Made by a program: the position numbers and the translations under genes. From Lampris incognitus (taxonomy: Eukaryota > Chordata > Actinopteri > Lampriformes > Lampridae): DNA of 64,000 bases. Where the stretch lies: the NCBI RefSeq assembly GCF_029633865.1, contig NC_079213.1, positions 104,827,947 to 104,891,946 of the forward strand. Direction: 5' to 3'. The notes below the pieces were generated by a model. The model made no database searches. It was not told the origin of the DNA and was given only the letters and a program-made list of their open reading frames with translations. Shown here piece after piece: positions 1 to 9,599 of the stretch (the stretch's first letter is position 1; each line of letters opens with the position of its first letter).

Positions 1-1480
1 ATCCAAGGTTCAGACAAATGGCGCTCAGAGACCCACCAGTCCTGCCAGGGCTAATCAACACAAGACTGAGGAGAAACACTGGGGTCTGCAACTGAAATGA
101 TCATATTAAGATGACTGCCTATATAATATTATTGCATCTAATTGTAAAGATTTTTACACGCAGACTTTGTTTACCTATCTGCTCCTTTAGTTGATTTTAC
201 AGTGCAAAATTCGGAGCCAATTGATTTAGTGCTTTCTTACATTGATAAAAAAATTGCATATTACAATTAAAAATGACTAAAGCACTTTATTATATTTTTC
301 TCTGAAAATAAAGCATTACAAACTGTACTGAGATATTTGAGTGCTGCTTTTGTGTGTTAGAAATGTGACACAAATGAAGTCAAGTCAGGCTTATCTGTAT
401 AGCCTAAAATAACAAGGTAGGCCCAAAGGGCTGCACAATCAGCACGGTATATGACAATGTACGACACCCCCTATCCTCGGTCCCTCGACTAAAATAAGCA
501 AAATCTCCACAAGAAAAAAACCTTATCAGGACGAAATGGTAGAAACCTCAGAGGATGGATCCCTCTTCTGAAGATCACTTTAAAAACTCAATCAAGAGGT
601 TGAATTGAACCACAACGGTGCAGATTAGTGGTTTCTTAAAGCCACCACATCAAAAAAAAAAATTTGTTACGACCCCAAATTGATTATTTGCTGGTTAGGC
701 CAGACATTTTGCCCACTTATATGCTACCAAGCTACAAGGTACTCAACGAGCCCATCTCAGACGTGGAGAGGCCCTTTATTTAGCTGTTTCTAATGACTCA
801 CATAAGGAAGTACCTGGATCTGGATGTGGCCAGGCTTTGTTAGCTGACCTAGTTTCTGAAAAACAGATCCAGCTAGCTCAATACACACAATGAAATTGTA
901 CGGCAAATATTGTGTAGCTTGAGCATGCACAGTTGTAAATATTGTGTAGCTTGAACATGTCCAGTTGTAAATATAAAAAAAGGTTATACTTGCAAACCGC
1001 CATCTAACCTCTGTATGTATCTTTTTCTGAACCAACCAAATTGCATCCGTGTTGCAAGCAATTTGCAGGGGGTGTCAGATGGCGCAATACCGGAGCAATT
1101 CAACGGCAAGTGACAAAAGTTGTATTGTGCAACACGGCTTTAGGTCACTGCTGCAAATTTGATCACCCCGCCAATTATTTCAGCCCAATCTTCAAGACCG
1201 GCCAAACAGCCAGGGCCCACCGAGAGAACCCCGGCTTCTCTGGCTGGACAGTCCATTGATAATGGACAGTAAGCTGAGACCACGGTATATGACTAAATTC
1301 ATAAGCCATGACATCACAGGCATGTGACATGTAGCTTAGCCCACTGGGCCAACGGGGCACTCGGCCTCTCATCTTTTTGTCGAGCTGCCTCTCGGTGACC
1401 CATAATGAGTCCAGCTGTCACTGTGTACACAGTGGGAGCACAGCAAACAGCTAACCACACATCTAATCGACCTCTGCACT
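1..1480. other. unassigned non-coding stretch
   Basis: I see no supported gene here; short reading frames lack recognisable motifs. The only internal structure noticed is a direct duplication of about 33 bp at roughly 904-968 (two copies beginning aaatattgtgtagctt). The stretch lies on the 3' side of the decayed minus-strand gypsy element and may hold its 3' LTR, but I could not find a matching second LTR. Confidence 0.4.
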
Positions 1481-1490
1481 TGGGTTTTGC

Positions 1491-1521
1491 ATGTGTGTGT
1501 GTGTGTGTGTGCGTGTGTGTG
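1491..1521. repeat. (TG)n microsatellite
   Basis: Alternating TG with one interruption by gcg. Simple sequence; the TG-rich reading frames across it are not genes. Confidence 0.9.
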
Positions 1522-1757
1522 CATGCTACTTTGCAGCCTGGTATGTGTATGTGAACAAGCAAAGATTTTTCTGCAGCAGATCCACACCATGTGGAGTTAG
1601 AACGACCAAGGCGGTCATTTTGACCGTTTTGGATTTTCAAAGTTTATTAACTTGGTGGAAAAAAATATTGTCGCGTTGCGCGCCGGCGACAAACAGTGAC
1701 GGAGACGAAGATTTCAGTTCGGCAGCAAAAAAAGCTACAACTCTCATTTTTCTACTG

Positions 1758-1760
<3 letters not shown>

Positions 1761-1819
<59 letters not shown>
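1761..1819. repeat. (TC)n microsatellite
   Basis: About 29 perfect TC units, giving a polypurine-polypyrimidine tract that reads as Ser-Leu or Arg-Glu runs in translation. Simple sequence only. Confidence 0.95.
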
Positions 1820-1823
<4 letters not shown>

Positions 1824-1865
1824 CCAACCTCCCCTTCAAAACACACTCCCCCACAAGTCCCTATA

Positions 1866-1866
<1 letters not shown>

Positions 1867-1898
<32 letters not shown>
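1867..1898. repeat. (GT)n microsatellite
   Basis: About 16 GT units lying just 3' of the gypsy relic in that element's orientation. Simple sequence. Confidence 0.9.
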
Positions 1899-1901
<3 letters not shown>

Positions 1902-2041
1902 AGTGCTACACTGCCCCCTGTCCTCGAGGAGGACATAGCGCTGGGGACGCCTGCGCGCCCGCCTGGGCCTTTCGTGCCCCTGTGGGGGTGGGGGGTGGGG
2001 TAACCCCACAGCCCAGACCAGGGACCACAGCTCCCAGCGGC

Positions 2042-2265
2042 GTGGTGTGGAAGGGTGACATGGGCCCAACGTGTCGCCTCTCTGGAGAATGCTGGGAGGT
2101 GGTGCAGAGGGAAGGCGACGCGGGTCCAGCGCGCCGTCATCCTTCAGGGCGCTGGAACGTGGTGCGGAGGGTCGACGTGGGCTCAGTGCGTCGCCCCCCA
2201 GTGGAGTGCTGGAATATCGGGTGAGAGGGCGACACGGGCCAAGCGTGCCGCCCTCCGGGTGCAGG
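2042..2265 (-). repeat. 60-bp tandem repeat, four degenerate copies, near the 3' end of the gypsy relic
   Basis: Units start near 2042, 2098, 2158 and 2218, so the period is 58-60 bp. Read on the minus strand, 60 bp keeps frame and gives a repeating 20-residue Gly/Pro/Ser/Arg-rich unit with a core like GGDALSPRRPSAP. It follows directly after the post-integrase part of the older gypsy element and is therefore either a repeated C-terminal tail of its pol or a repeat in its 3' untranslated region. Confidence 0.7.
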
Positions 2266-3571
2266 CTAGCCGCCTCCACAATATGGAGCCAGGCGGTCCC
2301 GGTGCAGCATGACAACCCACCCCCTGGGTGCCACCTGCACCCGATAGACCACCGCCCCGACTCGCTCCACCACTCTGCAAGGCCCCGTCCACTTACTCTC
2401 CAACTTGGGCGACCTTCCTTTGGTTCTCTTTGGAGCGTACACCCACACCCTCTCCTCTGCCTGGAAGTCCGCTCCTTTTGTGTGCTGGTCGTACGCTCTC
2501 TTCTGCCGAGCCCCAGCATCCTTGACCTGCCTCCTGGCAAACTCATGCGCCACCTCCATGCGGGCCCTTAACTGGTCTGCATACTCTGGCCCCGGCATAT
2601 CCGGGGGGCTGGCCAAACATCAGGGACGGGGGTGTGCGCAGCTCTCGCCCCAGCATCAACAGGGCTGGTGTACATCCTGTTTTCTCCTGGACCACCGACC
2701 GACAAGCCAAGAGCACCAAGGGCAGCTGGTGGTCCCAGTGTTTTTGGTCCTTTGCCACCACCAACGCCAACTGTGCGTCCAGCGTGCGGTTAAACCACCC
2801 CACCAGGCCACCACTCTGCGGGTGGAGCGGTGTGGTCCGAGTCTTGTGGATGGCCAGCTGCTGACACATCCCAGCGAACAGCTGCGACTTGAAGTTGCGC
2901 CCCTGATCCGAGTGAAGCTCAGCTGGGACCCCGAACCGACTGAATATCCCCTCGATCAGCAAGTTGCAGACTGTCGCCGCCTCCTGGTCCGGCACAGCGT
3001 AGGCCTCTGGCCACTTAGGGGAAGTATTTCATTGCGACTACTACATAGTGGTTGCCATGGGGGGGGGGGGGGTGAGGGAAGAGCCCAACACGTCCACCGC
3101 AACCCGGTCCATCAGGTATCCCATCCTGTACTGCTGCAGTGGCGCATGGCTCTGACCCGGTGGACCCTTCCGGGTGGTGCAGCGGTCACATCTCCTACAG
3201 AAGGCCTCAACATCCTGCTGGCAGCTGACCCAATAAAATGACTGGCGGACCTACCTCAGCGTCTTTGTCGTTCCAAAATGGCTGACCCCCGGTGGCCCGT
3301 GCTGTGCCTCCAACACCTCTGTCTGGCGCCTCCTGGGGACCACGACCTGCCACCTCTCTCCGGTTGTCGCCAGCTCCAGCCAGTGCCTCCACAGCACTCC
3401 ATCCTGCATCTTCAGGCCCTCCAGCTGCGACCAGAGGCCCCTCACCGTTGGGCTAAAGGGCATGACCCCTGACCACTCTGGGCAGCTGCCTGCCTCCACC
3501 CACTGGATCACCTGGGCCAGGTCCTCCTGCTGGTCCTTAGCCCAGTCAGCGGTGTCCTCCAGCAGCACCAC
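2266..3571 (-). pseudogene. decayed Ty3/gypsy pol: integrase and C-terminal region
   Basis: Integrase part of an old minus-strand LTR retrotransposon. Read from 3571 downward it shows the N-terminal integrase region (motifs VVPRRRQTEVLEAQHG, then HFGTTKTLR), the C-X2-C half of the HHCC zinc site (CRRCDRC near 3190), the catalytic core (the SDQG motif within HSDQGRNF, then HPQSGGLVGWFNRTL where families usually have an NGxxER motif), and a basic post-integrase domain ending near 2270. The frame is broken: near 3020 a one-base shift follows KYFP, and an 11-base G run (about 3060-3071) lies beside it. It continues across the inserted Mag-type element into RNase H (3696-4061) and RT (9055-9590). 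It cannot encode a working enzyme. The gypsy assignment is secure; the exact family was not determined. Confidence 0.88.
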
Positions 3572-3695
3572 ATGGGCACCTCACCTCCACGTTCCCCAGA
3601 CATCGTTCCTTGGCCTCCATCCCGGAGCACTGTGCACACCCCTCATCACAGGGCCGCCTGGACAGTCCATCAGCGTTAGTGTGACTCTCACCTTT

Positions 3696-4061
3696 TTAAT
3701 GCACAATGGTGAACTGATACTCCTGCAGCTGTTCAATCCACCTGGCCACCTGCCCCTCTGGCTCCTGGAATGATAGCAACCACCGCAGTGAGGCATGGTC
3801 TGTTCTAATGACGAACGGGAGGCCACACAGGTGATGTTTAAAGTGTCTGACCGCCTCCACCCCTGCCAGCAGCTCCCGACGTGTCACGCAGTAGTTCCGT
3901 TCTGCTCCAGAAAAGGCACGGCTGTAGTAGGCGACCGCCTGATCGCCCTCTGGAGACAGCTGCAGCAGAATCGCCCCCATGGTATCAGCACTCGCGTCCG
4001 TGTCCAGTACAAAGTCTCCCCCGGGCTTTGGGGCAACCAGGACGGGGGTGTCGCACAACAC
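3696..4061 (-). pseudogene. decayed Ty3/gypsy RNase H domain (same old element)
   Basis: A 121-residue open stretch with the RNase H signature: the first Asp in FVLDTDASADTMGAIL, the Glu-bearing helix in CVTRRELLAGVEAVRHF, and the second Asp in IRTDHASLRWL. The path toward integrase resumes at 3571 in another frame, so the polyprotein is interrupted. Sequence above 4061 still belongs to the old element until the GCCAA target site at 4181-4185, where the younger LTR element begins. RNase H in gypsy elements removes the RNA template and makes the plus-strand primer. Confidence 0.9.
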
Positions 4062-4180
4062 CTGTTTCAGTGTGTTGACGCCTGCTACCGCATGTCACCC
4101 CAGTCAAACCAGGTGTTCTTGTTGGTGAGACGGTGGCAGCCACCGTGGCAAAACCCTGGACGAACCGACGTTAGTAGGAC

Positions 4181-4185
4181 GCCAA
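4181..4185. other. target-site duplication GCCAA, left copy
   Basis: Matches 9050-9054 exactly. A 5-bp duplication is the usual footprint of Ty3/gypsy integrase. Confidence 0.9.
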
Positions 4186-4382
4186 TGTTATGTATGGATG
4201 AGGCTATTCTACCAGTGACCACTAGGTGGCACCTGTATTCTATATTGCTGTTGTCTGGGTTGTAACCAACGGAAGAAGAGTTCCTAGTAAAGCGTGGAAA
4301 TGAACAGCCGTGTGTGCGTTGTGGTCCCTGCATCGTGTGTGAAATTGTTTACACCATAGTGTTATTAGCCAGCTACATAATA
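4186..4382 (+). repeat. 5' LTR of Mag-type element
   Basis: 197 bp, nearly identical to 8853-9049 (four differences, three of them G/A). It starts TGTTATGTATGG and ends CTACATAATA. It would carry the promoter and transcript start; I could not identify a convincing TATA box. Confidence 0.96.
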
Positions 4383-4387
4383 TAAAT

Positions 4388-4403
4388 TGGCGTCGAGATG
4401 TGG
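4388..4403 (+). promoter_or_regulatory. probable tRNA primer-binding site
   Basis: TGGCGTCGAGATG lies five bases inside the 5' LTR. A TGG start pairs with the CCA end of a tRNA and the position is right. The priming tRNA was not identified. Confidence 0.6.
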
Positions 4404-4530
4404 TGTAGAAACTTTTAGGCACCAAAGTAGCCGTGAAAAGGGACGTTTTCTACTTGTTTGGACGAAGTCATCCACGCAGTTGTAGCTAATGCTAGCATGG
4501 CGCTAGCCAACTGACTAAACTTGCTAGCTG

Positions 4531-5502
4531 ATGATGAGCAGTGGCAGCGGAGAAGAAAGGGAAAAGGAACCAGAAGGACGCATCATGGCGGGAATTATTG
4601 GCGGTATGGAACCATTTGAGGAATCCGGTGAACAATGGGCTGCGTATATTGAGCGTTTTGAGAATTATATCCTGGCTAATGAGATCAGGGATGCTAAGAA
4701 GGTGCCGGTTCTATTGAGTGTGATAGGGCCAAAGACCTACGGATTGTTGCGCAGTCTGATTGCTCCAGATAAGCCTGGGGAGAAGACGTATGGTGACATT
4801 GTAAAGCTGTTGAAAGGACATTTCGCCCCCAAACCGATAGTGATAGCAGAGAGATTCCGTTTCCACAAGAGGAATCAGGAGGACGGTGAGTCGGTGGTTC
4901 AGTATGTTGCTGTGCTTAAAGGACTTTCCGAGCATTGTGAGTTTGGTGGTTACTTAGAGGATGCACTACGGGACAGGTTTGTTTGTGGAATGAAAAGTGA
5001 AACGGTTCAGAAGCGCCTGTTGACCGAGGACAATTTGACCTTTCAGAAAGCGGTCACTTATGCAGTTTCAGCAGAAACAGTGGCGCGTGACGCACAACAG
5101 TTGAGCGGCTCGTTAAAGGTAAATGCCGTTCTCTCTCAAACATCCCATGCCAAATGCAGGCGGTGTGGAAAGACAAATCATAGTGGTGATAACTGTTGGT
5201 ATAAAGATAGAGACTGCCATCAATGCGGCAGGAAAGGCCACATTGGTCGCATGTGTAAAAGTAAACCCAAGAATGACTATGGCAGAGAGAGGAAATACAG
5301 AGAAGGGAAACCGGAGTTTAAAGGCAAAAGCAACACATCCAAACACAGTGGGAGAGACAAGAAGAAGAAAGTGCATTGTGTGGAGGCCAGTGACAATGAA
5401 AGTACAAGTGAAGGGACTAAATCTGACAATGATAACAATTGCCATGTTATGCACTGTTTCGTAAGGGTAAATATTCACGTATATCTGTGTTACCTGAAAT
5501 AA
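4531..5502 (+). CDS. gag: Gag of the Mag-type gypsy retrotransposon
   Basis: 323 codons, uninterrupted. The product would form the cytoplasmic particle in which the element's RNA is copied. Residues about 20-180 are a helical capsid-like region (PFEESGEQWAAYIERFENY, then a DRFVCGM motif). At about 209-242 there are two zinc knuckles of the form CX2CX4HX4C (CRRCGKTNHSGDNC and CHQCGRKGHIGRMC), followed by a Lys/Arg-rich tail; both knuckles keep all four ligands. The start is the first ATG of a long open frame and is followed closely by a second Met. The stop falls 64 bases inside the pol frame, so pol is probably reached by frameshifting or by a separate initiation. This is a retrotransposon gene, not a host gene. 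Confidence 0.92.
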   Translation: MMSSGSGEEREKEPEGRIMAGIIGGMEPFEESGEQWAAYIERFENYILANEIRDAKKVPVLLSVIGPKTYGLLRSLIAPDKPGEKTYGDIVKLLKGHFAPKPIVIAERFRFHKRNQEDGESVVQYVAVLKGLSEHCEFGGYLEDALRDRFVCGMKSETVQKRLLTEDNLTFQKAVTYAVSAETVARDAQQLSGSLKVNAVLSQTSHAKCRRCGKTNHSGDNCWYKDRDCHQCGRKGHIGRMCKSKPKNDYGRERKYREGKPEFKGKSNTSKHSGRDKKKKVHCVEASDNESTSEGTKSDNDNNCHVMHCFVRVNIHVYLCYLK

Positions 5503-8500
5503 ATGGTAAGAAAATTGAAATGGAATTAGACACAGGGGCTGCTGTATCTTTAATTTCATGGGAACAGTATAAAAGTACAATGAAAAAGGTGCCATTGCAG
5601 CCTACTGATGTAGTCCTTAGGACGTATACAAGTGAACCTTTGTTACCAGAAGGGGTTATTAACGTGAAAGTAAACCTGAATAAGCAAACAGCTGAGTTAC
5701 CATTGTATGTTGTAAAAGTGAAGGCAGCGCCACTATTTGGTACAGAGTGGCTGAGAGCTATTAAGCTTAACTGGAAAGACTTAAAAACTGTGTATGGTGT
5801 ACAACTTGAAAAGAAAGACAGTTTAGATGCTGTACTAAAGCGGCACTCTGCGGTGTTCTCGGATGGGTTGGGTTCAATGAAAGACATTAAGGCGAGAGTG
5901 ACTCTTAAACCTGATAGCATACCCAAATTCTGCCCACCATGTATTGTGCCCTATGCTCTGAGATCCAAAGTAGAGGCTGAACTGACCCGCCTCACTGACC
6001 TTGGCGTGACCTCACCAGTGGAGCATAGTGACTGGGCCACACCCGTAGTTCCTGTCAACAAGAAGGATGGCACGGTGAGACTTTGTGGTGATTTCAAAGT
6101 CACCCTCAACCAAGCACTCTGTGTGGACAAGTATCCTATTCCACGCATTGAGGATCTCTTTGCATCGCTAGCTGGAGGTCAATGCTTCAGTAAACTGGAC
6201 TTGTCAAACGCATACCTACAGATGGAAGTAGTGGAGGAGTCGAGGAAGCTACTGACTATTTCCACACAAAAAGGACTTTTCTGCTACAACCGCTTGCCCT
6301 TCGGTATTGCGTCGGCACCAGCGTTGTTCCAGAAGGCTATGGATCAAGTGCTCGTTGGATTGCCATTCACGCACTGTTATCTCGATGACATTCTGGTTAG
6401 TGGGCCAGATGAACAGACCCACCTGAAAGCCCTGGACGACGTTCTCATGAGACTGGAGGAGTATGGTCTCCATGTCAAAAAGGATAAGTGCATGTTTTTC
6501 CAGGAGTCAGTAGAGTATCTAGGTCATATCATCGATGCTGCCGGGCTCCACAAGTCGCCAGAGAAGGAACGCGCTGTTGTGGAGGCACTGGCACCCACCG
6601 ACGTTAGCCAACTACGCTCGCTCCTCGGAATGATAAACTACTATGGACGTTTCATCCCGGACCTGGCAACCATCCTGCAACCACTGAACGCACTGCTGCA
6701 CAAAGGGAAGAAATGGCAGTGGACTACAGCTTGTGAGGCAGTGTTCCGAAAAGTGAAAGAGCTCATGGTATCTCAGAAGGTGCTAACCCACTACAACCCT
6801 GAGCTGCCCCTCCGTCTAGCCTGTGACGCTTCACCCTATGGGGTAGGGGCTGTACTCTCTCACGTCATGCCTGATGGTGTAGAGAAACCTATCGCTTATG
6901 CGTCAAGAACACTCAGCAAAGCAGAGCAGAACTACACCCATATTGAGCGAGAGGCGCTGGGGATAGTCTTTGGCATACGTAAGTTTCACCAGTATCTCTA
7001 TGGTAACAAGTTCACTCTACTCACAGACCATCGCCCGCTGACCTCCATTCTCAGTCCAGTGAGGAGTACGCCGTCGATGGCCGCAGCCCACATGCAGCGC
7101 TGGGCGCTCCTCTTGTCAGCACATGATTACACTATAGAGTATCGTAAGGCTTCAGCACATACTAATGCAGATGGACTGTCAAGGTTGTCACTTCCGGACA
7201 CTCACGATGACAAGATAGACACCGTAGATGTGTTTTACATGTCACAGTTAGACACACTACCAATCAGTACCACTGATATCGGAAACAACACTAGATCTGA
7301 CCCTACACTGTCTCACGTACTAGAGATGGTCACTACTGGACATTTTCCAAACACAAAAAACACAGATACTGAACTGTCTGTTTTCCTGACTCGTCAAAAT
7401 GACCTCACAATCCAACAGGGATGCCTCATGTGGGGCACACGAGTGGTAGTGCCACCCAAGCTACGGCCCCGGGTGCTCAACGAGCTACATACAGCACACC
7501 CAGGGGTAGTGAGGATGAAAAGCTTGGCACGGTCGTTTGTGTGGTGGCCAGGTATTGACTCTCAGATCGAGCTCCAGGCCAAATCCTGCCACTCATGCCA
7601 GCGTAGTCAGAAAGAACCGAGTCTTGCCCCTCTACATCCATGGATGTGGCCTTCCAGTCCTTGGGAAAGGATTCACATGGACTTTGCTGGTCCATTTGAA
7701 GGACACATGTATCTTGTGGTAGTAGACGCTCATTCTAAATTGCCCGAGATGCAAATCATGGATAGCACCACAGCAAGCAAGACCATCACAGTACTGAGGG
7801 GCCTTTTCAGTCGCCACGGCCTTCCTCACATTCTCGTAAGCGACAATGGACCCCAGTTCTGTTCTGAGGAATTCGCCACATTCCTGAAAGCCAATGGAGT
7901 CAAGCACATTCGCTCAGCGCCGTATCACCCTGCTACGAACGGCCTGGCCGAGCGCTTTGTACAGACTTTCAAACACGCCCTCAAATCCTCCAGGGGCGCC
8001 GCACCAGTGCAACAGCGGCTCAACACATTCCTGTTGACGTATCGCAACACCCCGCACGCCACGACAAAGGAACCGCCGGCTATGCTGTTCACAAGGCGCA
8101 TGCTACGCACGCGACTGGACTTTCTCAAACCCAGTGTGGCTGGGGTTGTTCATCGCTCTCAAGACTCACAGCAGCAACGCCGTCAACAACACTCCAAGGC
8201 CAGACACTTTGCAGTCGGTGAGTCTGTCCTTGTTCGTGATTACCGGAAGGGGGAGGAAAAGTGGACAAAAGGAGTTATAATGACTCAAACGGGACCAGTG
8301 TCATACGAGGTCAAGGTGGGAGCACAGGGAGTGTGGAAACGCCATGTGGATCAGATGTTGACTCGAACAGAGCAGGCACACGTGGACGCTGCCAGCTCTG
8401 CAGTCCACCTTCCTACCAGCTTCCCTATGTCACCTCAACGTAGTGCTGGTGGTACTACACGTCACCTCGGTACCCCTGCATCTCACACTGATGAGAACAC

Positions 8501-8651
8501 TAATCCAGTTCCAGTGGCTATCGAGCCCACGGAGACACCTCACTCCAGTGAACCAGCTGGTGCTGGACCTACTAAGATAGCGGAGACTGTTAGACACTCG
8601 CGCTATCCGGTGAGACATACTAAACCACCTGCACGTTACTCTGCTGAGTAA
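5439..8651 (+). CDS. pol: Pol of the Mag-type gypsy retrotransposon (protease-RT-RNase H-integrase)
   Basis: 1070 codons, uninterrupted, in the -1 frame relative to gag and overlapping its last 64 bases. Domains in order: aspartic protease with DTGA at residue 31; reverse transcriptase at about 175-350 with FSKLDLSNAY, LPFGIASAP and the catalytic YLDD at 314-317; RNase H at about 455-580 with Asp463, Glu505 and Asp530; integrase zinc site at about 684-720 (His684, His687, Cys717, Cys720); and a DD35E core with Asp748, Asp802 and Glu838. A short basic tail follows and no chromodomain is evident. All catalytic residues I checked are present, so the protein could be functional. The ATG used is only the first in the open frame; the natural product is probably a Gag-Pol fusion. 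Confidence 0.95.
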   Translation: MPCYALFRKGKYSRISVLPEINGKKIEMELDTGAAVSLISWEQYKSTMKKVPLQPTDVVLRTYTSEPLLPEGVINVKVNLNKQTAELPLYVVKVKAAPLFGTEWLRAIKLNWKDLKTVYGVQLEKKDSLDAVLKRHSAVFSDGLGSMKDIKARVTLKPDSIPKFCPPCIVPYALRSKVEAELTRLTDLGVTSPVEHSDWATPVVPVNKKDGTVRLCGDFKVTLNQALCVDKYPIPRIEDLFASLAGGQCFSKLDLSNAYLQMEVVEESRKLLTISTQKGLFCYNRLPFGIASAPALFQKAMDQVLVGLPFTHCYLDDILVSGPDEQTHLKALDDVLMRLEEYGLHVKKDKCMFFQESVEYLGHIIDAAGLHKSPEKERAVVEALAPTDVSQLRSLLGMINYYGRFIPDLATILQPLNALLHKGKKWQWTTACEAVFRKVKELMVSQKVLTHYNPELPLRLACDASPYGVGAVLSHVMPDGVEKPIAYASRTLSKAEQNYTHIEREALGIVFGIRKFHQYLYGNKFTLLTDHRPLTSILSPVRSTPSMAAAHMQRWALLLSAHDYTIEYRKASAHTNADGLSRLSLPDTHDDKIDTVDVFYMSQLDTLPISTTDIGNNTRSDPTLSHVLEMVTTGHFPNTKNTDTELSVFLTRQNDLTIQQGCLMWGTRVVVPPKLRPRVLNELHTAHPGVVRMKSLARSFVWWPGIDSQIELQAKSCHSCQRSQKEPSLAPLHPWMWPSSPWERIHMDFAGPFEGHMYLVVVDAHSKLPEMQIMDSTTASKTITVLRGLFSRHGLPHILVSDNGPQFCSEEFATFLKANGVKHIRSAPYHPATNGLAERFVQTFKHALKSSRGAAPVQQRLNTFLLTYRNTPHATTKEPPAMLFTRRMLRTRLDFLKPSVAGVVHRSQDSQQQRRQQHSKARHFAVGESVLVRDYRKGEEKWTKGVIMTQTGPVSYEVKVGAQGVWKRHVDQMLTRTEQAHVDAASSAVHLPTSFPMSPQRSAGGTTRHLGTPASHTDENTNPVPVAIEPTETPHSSEPAGAGPTKIAETVRHSRYPVRHTKPPARYSAE

Positions 8652-8842
8652 ACACATTGATAATGTGGTAAAGAGACTGAGACTTGTGAGTATAAAAATA
8701 CTGGGAAACAAATACGGGGTCTGAATGTATACCGGAAAATAACATTGTTTTGAATGTACTTTTGGGAAGTAACATTACGCCTTTGTCACTTAATCTTTGT
8801 TCCGGGAAGTGATTTTTGCATTGTTGATGTACAACATATTTT

Positions 8843-8852
8843 AGTTGGGAGA
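8843..8852 (+). promoter_or_regulatory. polypurine tract
   Basis: Purine-rich AGTTGGGAGA abuts the 3' LTR, where the plus-strand primer of LTR elements is located. Confidence 0.55.
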
Positions 8853-9049
8853 TGTTATGTATGGATGAGGCTATTCTACCAGTGACCACTAGGTGGCACC
8901 TGTATTCTATATTGCTGTTGTCTGGGTTATAACCAACAGAAGAAGAGTTCCTAGTAAAGCATGGAAATGAACAGCCGTGTGTGCGTTGTGGTCCCTGCAT
9001 CGTGTGGGAAATTGTTTACACCATAGTGTTATTAGCCAGCTACATAATA
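8853..9049 (+). repeat. 3' LTR of Mag-type element
   Basis: 197-bp partner of the 5' LTR, directly followed by the GCCAA target duplication. It should supply the RNA 3' end. Confidence 0.96.
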
Positions 9050-9054
9050 GCCAA
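9050..9054. other. target-site duplication GCCAA, right copy
   Basis: Partner of 4181-4185; the old gypsy RT reading resumes immediately after it. Confidence 0.9.
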
Positions 9055-9595
9055 GCCCAGAAACGCCCGCAGCTGTCACACGTTTTTGGGTGTCGGCCAG
9101 TCTCGGACCACGTGAACCTTGTCCTCCGCTATCGCCACACCATTTCCACTGACCCTGTGGCCCAGGAATGTGACCTCTCTCCTCAGTAGCTTGCACTTCT
9201 CCGGGTGCAACTTCAGCCCTACTTCCTCTATTTTGGTCAACACATCGTCCAGCATGGCTAGGGCCACAGCAAAATCAGGGCCATGGACCAGGAATTCGTC
9301 CAGGTAGACCTGACAAGACTGCACAGGGACACCCTGTAGCACTCGCTCCATCAGCCAGTCAAATGTAGCCGGGGCATTGCAGAAACCAAACAGCATAGTG
9401 ATGAACTGCCAGAGCCCCGTTTCCATGGTGAATGCCATCTTTGGACATGCCCCAGGGGTCAGCGCAACTTGCCAGTAGCCTCCTCAGATCCAGGGACGAG
9501 AACCAGCTGGAGCCTGAAATGCTGTCTAAAGCTTCATCCACGCGTGGCAGTGAGTAGGAGTCCTTCACTGTGACCTCGTTTGGGTGCCGAAAGTG
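9055..9595 (-). pseudogene. decayed Ty3/gypsy reverse transcriptase (other half of the old element)
   Basis: Continuation of the minus-strand gypsy element on the far side of the insertion. Motifs in order are VTVKDSYSLPRVDEALD, SSWFSSLDLR, FGFCNAPATF, the catalytic box VYLDEFLV (the family usually has YLDD or YVDD; here the second Asp is Glu), and KCKLLRREVTFLGHRVS. A frame change after SLDLR (about 9465-9480) breaks the domain, and sequence before the VTVKDSY block is replaced by a SINE starting near 9600. Together with 2266-4061 it gives the order RT-RNase H-integrase once the 4186-9049 insert is set aside. Confidence 0.88.
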
Positions 9596-9599
9596 TGCA

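Larger units (their letters stand above)
4186..9049 (+). mobile_element. apparently complete Mag-type Ty3/gypsy LTR retrotransposon
   Basis: A 4864-bp element bounded by two 197-bp direct LTRs (4186-4382 and 8853-9049) that begin TGTTATG and end ATA. It is flanked by a perfect 5-bp target duplication GCCAA (4181-4185 and 9050-9054). The two LTRs differ at only four positions by my reading (about 2%), so insertion is fairly recent. Between them lie a primer-binding-site-like sequence, an open gag (4531-5502), an overlapping open pol (5439-8651) and a purine tract before the 3' LTR. No env-like frame is present. The domain order protease-RT-RNase H-integrase marks it as Ty3/gypsy; the pol resembles the Mag / K02A2.6-like group by recognition only. 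It inserted into the pol of an older gypsy element lying in the opposite orientation. Confidence 0.96.

Noticed and set aside
1836-2546. 236-codon minus frame and overlapping plus frames in GC-rich DNA
   Set aside because: They are shadows of the gypsy tail and its 60-bp repeat plus GT microsatellite; no independent domain.
8655-8850. env-like gene in the Mag-type element
   Set aside because: The space between the pol stop and the 3' LTR is about 200 bp with no suitable frame.
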